Positions 43,269 to 49,645 of a DNA stretch of 49,645 bases are shown piece after piece (the stretch's first letter is position 1; every line of letters begins with the position of its first letter). Below the pieces are notes generated by a model. It ran no database searches. It saw only the letters and a program-made list of their open reading frames with translations, and had not been told where the DNA came from. Source of the DNA: Burkholderiales bacterium (GTDB lineage: Bacteria > Pseudomonadota > Gammaproteobacteria > Burkholderiales > Burkholderiaceae_D); assembly GCA_003136595.1 (NCBI GenBank), contig PLEY01000065.1:42155-91799 (forward strand), in the 5' to 3' direction. Position numbers and translations under genes: made by a program.

Positions 43269-44105
43269 TCAGAGCGCCCATTCGTAATCGATCGTCAGTG
43301 GCGCATGGTCACTGAAGCGCTCGTCTTTGTAGATCGACGCGGCAATGGCCTTTGAGGCAATGCCTGGAGTCGTGATCTGATAGTCGATGCGCCACCCGAC
43401 GTTGTTGGCCCAGGCCTGGCCGCGGTTGCTCCACCAGGTGTACTGCTCGGGTCGGGGGTCGAGTTGACGGAACACGTCGACATAGCCGAGCTTCTCGAAG
43501 ACGTGGCTAAGCCAGGCTCTCTCCTCGGGAAGGAAGCCGGAGTTTTTCTGATTGCTCCTCCAGTTGCGCAAGTCGATCTCCCGGTGCGCGATGTTCCAGT
43601 CTCCGCACAGGATGAATTCGCGACCGCTCGTGCGGTGCTCGGCCATGAGTGCCTCAAGGTGAGGCAGGAATTCTTCGAGAAAACGGAACTTGGCTGCCTG
43701 GCGATCCGCAGAGCTTGAGCCTGAGGGCAGGTAAACGCTGATGCACGAGAGCTTCTTTTTCGCGGTATCGAAATCGGCCCTGACGTAGCGGCCCTCCCGA
43801 TCGAACTCCTCAGATGTAAAGCCGATGCTTACGGCCCGCGGCTTAGTGACAGCGTACAGACCCGCCCCGCTGTAACCCTTCTTTTCGGCATAGTGGAAAC
43901 CGCCATAGTGGGTATCGGCTCGCAGGAGCATCGCATCCATGTCCTCGGCCTGGGCCTTGAGCTCCTGTACGCACAGGATGTCGGGGTTCGCCTTGCGCAG
44001 CCAGTCGAAGACGCCCTTCTTGGCGGCTGAGCGGATTCCGTTAAGATTCAGACTCGTCACGCGCAGCAGCTTCTTCTTCTGTTTCTGCGGGACCGCTTTG
44101 GGCAT
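43269..44105 (-). CDS. xth: Exodeoxyribonuclease III (AP endonuclease)
   Basis: 278 residues, exonuclease III/AP endonuclease family of base-excision repair. Motifs: LRVTSLNLNGIRSAAKKG, DILCVQELKAQ (metal-binding Glu), YSGAGLYAVTKP, LCGDWNIAHREIDLRN (Asp and Asn of the active site), YTWWSNRGQAWANNVGWRIDY, and SDHAPLTIDYEW (catalytic Asp-His). All are intact. The basic N-terminal extension (PQKQKKKLL) is a little longer than average. It is divergent from pyrE across 100 bases, an arrangement common in betaproteobacteria. Confidence 0.95.
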   Translation of the reverse strand: MPKAVPQKQKKKLLRVTSLNLNGIRSAAKKGVFDWLRKANPDILCVQELKAQAEDMDAMLLRADTHYGGFHYAEKKGYSGAGLYAVTKPRAVSIGFTSEEFDREGRYVRADFDTAKKKLSCISVYLPSGSSSADRQAAKFRFLEEFLPHLEALMAEHRTSGREFILCGDWNIAHREIDLRNWRSNQKNSGFLPEERAWLSHVFEKLGYVDVFRQLDPRPEQYTWWSNRGQAWANNVGWRIDYQITTPGIASKAIAASIYKDERFSDHAPLTIDYEWAL

Positions 44106-44154
44106 GGGAACGAACCTTGCGTGAGTTGGGAGAAAACCTGATTTGGGATCACCT

Positions 44155-44173
44155 CGCCGACGAAAAATCGGCG
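44155..44173 (+). other. Hairpin in the pyrE leader
   Basis: CGCCGA and TCGGCG arms with an A-rich seven-base loop lie 33 bases before the pyrE start. There is no T run after it. It may be a leader structure or an operator shared with the divergent xth gene; pyrimidine-responsive control is only a guess. Confidence 0.3.
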
Positions 44174-44205
44174 CAGGATCTATTTATTGACCAAAAGAGG
44201 CGCAT

Positions 44206-44901
44206 TTGAACAATTTACGTCAGGACTTCATCGAGTTCGCCCTCCAGTCCGGCGTCCTGATGTTCGGCGAGTTCATCACCAAGGCTGGACGAAAGTCCCC
44301 GTATTTCTTCAACGCCGGCCTGTTTCACCACGGCGCGACCCTCGGCAGACTGTCGGGATTTTATGCGAAAACCCTCGTCGCGGCCGAACGCGACCACGAG
44401 CTGAAGTTCGACCTGCTGTTCGGCCCGGCCTACAAGGGCATCACCCTCGCCTCGGCGACCGCCGTGGCGCTGGCCGAGATCGATGCCGTCCATGGCGGAC
44501 GCGACATCGGGTTTTCGTTCAACCGGAAAGAGGCCAAAGATCATGGCGAGAAAGGCATAATAGTTGGCGCAAAGCTGGCCGGCAACGTCGTGATCGTCGA
44601 CGACGTCATCTCGGCTGGCACGTCGGTGAGGGAGTCGGTCCAGATCATCCGTAGCGCGGGTGCCAACCCCGCGGCCGTATTGATCGCTCTGGACCGGCAG
44701 GAGCGCGGCGGCGACGCGACCACGGTCTCGGGACATTCCGCGGTCGAGGAAGTCGAGCGAGACTATGGAATTCCGGTGATCTCGATCGCAAATCTCGATG
44801 ACATCATGCAGTATCTCGAATCCTCCCCAAACAGTGGACTGGCCGGCCATCGACCCGCTGTGGCGGAATACCGCGCCCGCTACGGAGTCGCGCACGTATG
44901 A
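44206..44901 (+). CDS. pyrE: Orotate phosphoribosyltransferase
   Basis: 231 residues. Converts orotate and PRPP to orotidine 5'-phosphate in pyrimidine synthesis. Family motifs: [70 protein letters not shown] (flexible catalytic loop with Lys and His) and [18 protein letters not shown] (PRPP-binding signature). The start is TTG 44206 with GAGG five bases upstream; no ATG gives the conserved N-terminus. Its stop overlaps the ATG of the DUF4124 gene by four bases. The C-terminus is slightly longer than in enteric PyrE. Confidence 0.96.
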   Translation: MNNLRQDFIEFALQSGVLMFGEFITKAGRKSPYFFNAGLFHHGATLGRLSGFYAKTLVAAERDHELKFDLLFGPAYKGITLASATAVALAEIDAVHGGRDIGFSFNRKEAKDHGEKGIIVGAKLAGNVVIVDDVISAGTSVRESVQIIRSAGANPAAVLIALDRQERGGDATTVSGHSAVEEVERDYGIPVISIANLDDIMQYLESSPNSGLAGHRPAVAEYRARYGVAHV

Positions 44902-45533
44902 AGACGTGGGCGCTGGCAGGTCTCGTCGCATGGGGCGCGCTGGGTCCCGCGTTCTCCCAGTCGCAGAGCGCGCCGGCCAGTCACATCTATACCTGTCGTG
45001 ACGCATCCGGACATATCCTGACCTCGGACCGGCCGATCCCGGAATGCTCCGATCGGGCCATGGAAGAGCGCTCCAAAGGCGGCGTGCTGCTGCGCGAGAT
45101 CGCACCGCCCCTCACGGCCGCCCAACAGCGCCAGGCCGAGGCTGACGAGAAGAAGCGCCGCGAACTCGAGGAGACCCAGCGCGAACAGCAGCGCCGTGAC
45201 CGGGTCCTCTTGTCCACCTATTCGAACGAGAAGGAAATCGATGGGGCCCGCTCGCGTGCCGTCAGTGATTTCAAGGAGGCGCTCGATGCGGCCAACGGCC
45301 GGCTGGCCGGGCTCAATCAGGAGCATGCAGCCAACGAGCGGGACCTCGCGGCGCTGAAAGGCAAACCGGTGCCCTATGAACTGCAGCGCCGGATCGATCT
45401 GAACGAATCAGCCATCGCCTCGGAAAAGCAGACGATCGCGGACCGCCAGAATGATATCGACCGCATCAACAAGCGCTTTGATGCCGACCTTGAGCGCTTT
45501 CACACGCTCACGCGCGGCATCGCCAAGGAGTAG
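44898..45533 (+). CDS. Secreted DUF4124-domain protein with coiled-coil tail
   Basis: 211 residues. The signal peptide (about 1-20, GPAFS-Q) is followed by a DUF4124-type domain with [28 protein letters not shown], containing two cysteines that can form a disulphide. The remainder is a long charged helix ([19 protein letters not shown], then repeated heptads) predicted to form coiled coil. Periplasmic location is likely. The domain family is widespread in proteobacteria without known function. Its coupling to pyrE through ATGA is a recurring betaproteobacterial arrangement. It converges on gatB with an 11-base gap. Confidence 0.85.
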   Translation: MKTWALAGLVAWGALGPAFSQSQSAPASHIYTCRDASGHILTSDRPIPECSDRAMEERSKGGVLLREIAPPLTAAQQRQAEADEKKRRELEETQREQQRRDRVLLSTYSNEKEIDGARSRAVSDFKEALDAANGRLAGLNQEHAANERDLAALKGKPVPYELQRRIDLNESAIASEKQTIADRQNDIDRINKRFDADLERFHTLTRGIAKE

Positions 45534-45544
45534 CCGCCCGCAAT

Positions 45545-47005
45545 CTAGCCGGCGAGCTTTTTGCGCAGCAGATCGTTGAGCTGCTGCGGATTGGCCTTGC
45601 CCTGTGTGGCTTTCATGGCCTGTCCGACGAAAAAGCCGAAGAGCTTCTCCTTGCCGGAGCGATAGTCCGCGAGCTGGGCGGGGTTGGCAGCGAGGATCGC
45701 ATCGATGATGGGCTCGATGGCACCCGCATCCGAAATCTGCCGCAGGCCCTTCTCGTCGATGATCCGATCTGCGGCATCGTCACCGGCGCCCGCTCGCTCC
45801 CAGAGGAGTTGGAAGACGTCCTTTGCGATCTTGCCGCTGATCGTGCCGTCGACGACCCGCGCGAGCAGCCGGGCCAATTGCGCGGGCGAGACGGGTGCAG
45901 CCTCGATCTCGCGGTTGTCGCGGCGCAATTGAGACGCGAGCTCGCCCATCATCCAGTTGGCGACCAGCTTCGCGTGTGCTCCCCCGAGCAGTTTGTTCGT
46001 CTCCTCGAAAAAGCGGGCTTGGGCACGAGTCGCGGTCACGCCGTGTGCGTCATATTCCGTCAACGCGTACTCGCTGACGAAACGCTCCCGCATCGCGCCA
46101 GGCAGCTCCGGCAGCGCGGCTCGCACGCGTTCGACCCAGGCCGACGAGATCACGAGGGGTGGCAGGTCAGGATCGGGGAAGTAGCGATAATCGTGGGCGT
46201 CTTCCTTGCTGCGCATCGCCCGCGTCTCATTGCGCTCGGGATCGTAGAGGCGCGTCTCCTGGATGACGCGTCCTCCGTCTTCGAGCAGCTCGATCTGGCG
46301 CGTGACTTCATGGTCGATGGCCTGCTGCAGGAAGCGAAACGAGTTGAGGTTCTTGATCTCGCAGCGCGTGCCGAATTCGGATTGGCCGCGCGGCCGCACC
46401 GACACATTGGCATCGCAGCGGAACGAGCCCTCCTGCATGTTGCCGTCAGAGATCCCCAGCCACATCACGAGACTGTGAAGGGCTCGCGCGTAGCCCACGG
46501 CCTCGGCGGACGAACGCAGATCCGGCTCCGAGACGATCTCGAGCAGCGGCGTGCCCGCGCGATTCAGATCGATGCCGCTCATCCCGGCGAAATCCTCGTG
46601 CAGGCTCTTGCCGGCGTCTTCCTCGAGATGGGCACGCGTTAGCCGCACCGTCTTCGTGACCGGCCTGCCGTCCTCCTCGACGATGAATGAAAGGGTGCCG
46701 CCCACCACGACCGGCAGCGCATACTGGCTGATCTGGTACCCCTTGGGCAGGTCCGGATAGAAATAATTCTTGCGGGCAAATACCGAAACCGGGGCAATCT
46801 GCGCGCCGATCGCAAGACCAAGCCGGATGGCCCTCTCGACGGCACCGCGGTTCAGGACAGGTAGCGTTCCGGGGAGCGCGAGGTCGACCGGGCTTGCCTG
46901 CGTGTTGGGCGGGGCGCCAAACTGGGTCGAGGTGCCGCTGAAGATCTTCGAGACGGTCGACAGCTGGGTGTGAGTCTCCAGTCCGATGACGACTTCCCAG
47001 TTCAT
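45545..47005 (-). CDS. gatB: Aspartyl/glutamyl-tRNA amidotransferase subunit B
   Basis: 486 residues. With GatA and GatC it converts misacylated Glu-tRNA(Gln) (and Asp-tRNA(Asn)) to the amidated forms. The start [81 protein letters not shown] and [18 protein letters not shown] are all diagnostic. The C-terminal helical and YqeY-like tRNA-binding region is complete, ending [11 protein letters not shown]. It is the last gene of gatC-gatA-gatB, 27 bases after gatA. Confidence 0.97.
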   Translation of the reverse strand: MNWEVVIGLETHTQLSTVSKIFSGTSTQFGAPPNTQASPVDLALPGTLPVLNRGAVERAIRLGLAIGAQIAPVSVFARKNYFYPDLPKGYQISQYALPVVVGGTLSFIVEEDGRPVTKTVRLTRAHLEEDAGKSLHEDFAGMSGIDLNRAGTPLLEIVSEPDLRSSAEAVGYARALHSLVMWLGISDGNMQEGSFRCDANVSVRPRGQSEFGTRCEIKNLNSFRFLQQAIDHEVTRQIELLEDGGRVIQETRLYDPERNETRAMRSKEDAHDYRYFPDPDLPPLVISSAWVERVRAALPELPGAMRERFVSEYALTEYDAHGVTATRAQARFFEETNKLLGGAHAKLVANWMMGELASQLRRDNREIEAAPVSPAQLARLLARVVDGTISGKIAKDVFQLLWERAGAGDDAADRIIDEKGLRQISDAGAIEPIIDAILAANPAQLADYRSGKEKLFGFFVGQAMKATQGKANPQQLNDLLRKKLAG

Positions 47006-47032
47006 CGCATACCCCCGGGCGCTTGGATGGGC

Positions 47033-48505
47033 CTACGCACCGTGCAGATCCGTCGGCGCGCGCATGTGCCAGTCGCTGGCCTGCTGGAACTGGTGCGCCG
47101 CACCCAGGAGACGCGCCTCACCAAAGTAGTTGCCGATGAGCTGCAGCCCGACCGGACGGCCCTGCCGCCCGAAGCCGCAGGGCAGGGACAGGCCCGGAAG
47201 GCCGGCCAAGCTCACGCTCAGGGTGAAGATGTCGGCCAGGTAGTTTGCCACCGGGTCGTCGACCTTCTCCCCGATATCCCAGGCGACGCTCGGGGCGACG
47301 GGCGTCGCGATCACATCGCAGTCGCGAAATGCCGTCTGGAAGTCCTCGGCGATCAGCCGGCGGATGCGCTGAGCCTTCAGGTAGTAGGCATCGTAGTAGC
47401 CATGCGAGAGCACGTAGGCGCCGACGAGAATGCGGCGCTTGACTTCCCAGCCGAACCCCTCTGCACGGGTGCGCTCGTACATCTCCAACAGGTCGCCATA
47501 CTCTGCCGTGCGATGGCCATATCGGACGCCATCGAAGCGCGACAGATTCGAGGAGGCTTCCGCGGGAGCGATCACGTAGTAGGCCGGGATCGACAGCTCC
47601 GTCCTCGGCAGTTCGATGTCCACCAGCTTCGCGCCCGCTTTCTCGTACTCGCGCAACGCCGCCTCTACCGCGCTCGCGACGTCGGGGCTCACGCCCTCGC
47701 CGTAGTATTCCTTGGGTAGCCCGATCCGCAATCCGGCCAGCGGCAGGGCGAGCTCCCGGGAGTAGTCCTCGGCGACGCGCTCGATACTGGTCGAATCGCG
47801 AGGATCGAAGCCGGCCATGAAATTCAGGACCAGGGCGCAATCGGCCGCCGAGCGGGCCAGCACCCCCGCCTGATCGAGGCTCGAAGCAAACGCAATCATC
47901 CCCCAGCGCGACACCCTGCCATAGGTGGGTTTGATGCCGGTCACGCCGCACATCGCTGCCGGCTGCCGGATCGAGCCGCCGGTATCGGTGCCGGTTGCAG
48001 CCGGTGCGAGGCGCGCGGCCACCAGAGCGGCCGAGCCCCCGGAGGTGCCCCCGGAGATGGCACGCCGATCCCAGGGGTTCTTGACGGGTCCGAAGAAGGA
48101 ATTTTCGTTCGACGAGCCCATCGCGAATTCATCGCAGTTGGCCTTGCCCAGCGTGACCATGCCCGCGCCCTGGGGCCCCAGACCGAGCTTCTCGACCACG
48201 GTGGCATCAAACGGGCTGCGGTAGTTCTCAAGCATGCGCGAGCCGGCCGTCGAGCGAAACTCGCGCGTCACGAAAATATCCTTGTGCGCGATCGGGATAC
48301 CCGTGAGCGGGGTCGCCCGGCCGGCCGCGCGGATCCGATCGGCCGCGCGCGCCTGGGCGAGCGACACCTCGGGATCGACGCTGATGAACGCGTTCAAGTC
48401 CTTCTCGGCCGCGATGCGGGCGAGGAAAAGCTCGGTGAGCTCGACGCTCGAAACCGTGCCCTGCGCGAGCGCCCCCGCCAGGGCCTGTACCGATTCGTTG
48501 TGCAT
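47033..48505 (-). CDS. gatA: Aspartyl/glutamyl-tRNA amidotransferase subunit A
   Basis: 490 residues, amidase-signature glutaminase subunit that supplies ammonia to GatB. The Ser-Ser-Lys catalytic triad is visible: Lys in [11 protein letters not shown], Ser in [14 protein letters not shown], and Ser in [11 protein letters not shown]. Other standard segments are [18 protein letters not shown] and [28 protein letters not shown] 48505 gives the usual N-terminus ([22 protein letters not shown]). Reading further upstream on the same strand is possible but lies in the gatC region and is rejected. It is transcribed with gatC and gatB. Confidence 0.97.
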   Translation of the reverse strand: MHNESVQALAGALAQGTVSSVELTELFLARIAAEKDLNAFISVDPEVSLAQARAADRIRAAGRATPLTGIPIAHKDIFVTREFRSTAGSRMLENYRSPFDATVVEKLGLGPQGAGMVTLGKANCDEFAMGSSNENSFFGPVKNPWDRRAISGGTSGGSAALVAARLAPAATGTDTGGSIRQPAAMCGVTGIKPTYGRVSRWGMIAFASSLDQAGVLARSAADCALVLNFMAGFDPRDSTSIERVAEDYSRELALPLAGLRIGLPKEYYGEGVSPDVASAVEAALREYEKAGAKLVDIELPRTELSIPAYYVIAPAEASSNLSRFDGVRYGHRTAEYGDLLEMYERTRAEGFGWEVKRRILVGAYVLSHGYYDAYYLKAQRIRRLIAEDFQTAFRDCDVIATPVAPSVAWDIGEKVDDPVANYLADIFTLSVSLAGLPGLSLPCGFGRQGRPVGLQLIGNYFGEARLLGAAHQFQQASDWHMRAPTDLHGA

Positions 48506-48566
48506 GACTATCCGGGATATCCCCAAACGCGCACGCCGCGCGCAGGACGCGTCGGGTTCGCGCCCT

Positions 48567-48866
48567 TCATTCGATGACCTTGGGTACGAGATAGAGCCCC
48601 GCGCGGACCGCCGGGGCCAAGGCCTGATAAACATCCCGCGCGTCTTCCTCGGTGACCACGTCCTCGCGTAACCGCAGCGCCACATCCTCGATGGCCGCGA
48701 GGGGTGTGGCCAGCGGCTCGACGCCGTCTGTCGGGACCGCCTGCATCTTCTCGATGAGCGCGAAGATGTCATTGAGCTGGACCAGCGTCGCCTCGGCTTC
48801 TTCGGCGGTCTGCGCGAGGCGCGCGAGCCGGGCGATCTGATGGACATCCTGCAGGGTGAGTGACAT
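48567..48866 (-). CDS. gatC: Aspartyl/glutamyl-tRNA amidotransferase subunit C
   Basis: 99 residues, small stabilising subunit that wraps around GatA. It has the family start [15 protein letters not shown], then [25 protein letters not shown] and [13 protein letters not shown], and ends [12 protein letters not shown] 48866 is chosen as the family start. It is the first gene of the operon, 61 bases before gatA. Its promoter faces away from mreB. Confidence 0.95.
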   Translation of the reverse strand: MSLTLQDVHQIARLARLAQTAEEAEATLVQLNDIFALIEKMQAVPTDGVEPLATPLAAIEDVALRLREDVVTEEDARDVYQALAPAVRAGLYLVPKVIE

Positions 48867-49005
48867 GGCTATCGTATGCTGCGAGAAAGAGAAACCGGGC
48901 CCCTTCGCCTGCGCTCGCACCGGTCCGGGGCGAGCGACCGAAGGGCGTGATTCCAGGCCCGCGGCCCGGGAGCGATTTGCCCCGTGAACGCGGAATCGGC
49001 CCTGA

Positions 49006-49020
49006 ATTATAAGGTATCAT
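49006..49020. promoter_or_regulatory. Divergent gatC / mreB promoter region, AT-rich -10 candidates
   Basis: Within the 279-base intergenic space a short AT-rich island reads TATAAT on the minus strand (49011-49006), a perfect -10 for gatCAB, and TATAAG or TATCAT on the plus strand for mreB. Matching -35 elements are poor on both sides. The overlap of opposite -10 elements would couple the two promoters. Confidence 0.4.
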
Positions 49021-49031
49021 CCCCGTTTTAG

Positions 49032-49645
<614 letters not shown>

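Overview
The window is a GC-rich chromosomal segment (roughly two thirds G+C by eye, with strong G/C bias at third codon positions) that reads like a betaproteobacterium. The strongest evidence is synteny: glnK-amtB followed by gshA-gshB and a soluble PTS set (EIIA-Man, HPr, EI), and xth / pyrE / DUF4124 / gatB-gatA-gatC facing mreB. The gshA is of the short proteobacterial (Acidithiobacillus-type) family, and the MetX is closest to betaproteobacterial MetXS as I recall it. I see no rRNA, tRNA, CRISPR array, complete insertion sequence or phage gene. Genus cannot be fixed from this window.

Layout. 1-3.3 kb: end of a pqi lipid-transport operon (PqiB cut by the window edge, PqiC), a LigB-type dioxygenase and ubiK. 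3.3-5.5 kb: nitrogen-controlled glnK-amtB, with a textbook sigma-54 promoter, an NtrC-type site and a strong intrinsic terminator. 5.7-10.9 kb: glutathione synthesis (gshA, gshB) run together with a small membrane protein and the EIIA-HPr-EI phosphorelay; no sugar permease is present, so the relay looks regulatory. 11-17.6 kb: a PAS-GGDEF-EAL protein, a QseB/PmrA-like two-component system, a DegP/MucD protease with a YTTAAG direct repeat in front of it, and a small secreted protein. 17.7-22.1 kb: metX-metW behind a candidate SAM-II-like riboswitch, a DUF2817 M14-like protein and AmpG. 22.1-30.3 kb: a minus-strand operon of a TPR-CHAT lipoprotein, a 1386-residue TpsA exoprotein and its TpsB transporter. 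30.6-36.9 kb: mostly single genes (VOC protein, arylamine N-acetyltransferase, NYN-LOTUS protein, M20 hydrolase, GNAT, an unknown, a K+ channel). 37-42 kb: a branched-chain amino acid/amide-type ABC transporter with a fused LivM-LivG protein. 42-43.2 kb: a decayed patch with a dead vapBC toxin-antitoxin pair. 43.3-49.6 kb: xth, pyrE, DUF4124, gatBAC and the start of mreB.

Most of the window is ordinary housekeeping sequence. The most unusual unit is the CHAT-TpsA-TpsB operon. A caspase-fold peptidase with an intact His/Cys pair and a lipoprotein signal is translationally coupled to a two-partner-secreted exoprotein, and the operon is preceded by three perfect 12-bp tandem repeats and an inverted repeat. 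My working idea, which is inference, is an envelope-anchored protease that processes or releases the exoprotein, comparable in role to the surface lipoprotein protease SphB1 that matures FHA in Bordetella. Other points worth a second look are the metX leader, the LivM-LivG fusion, the altered K+-channel filter and the inactivated vapBC.
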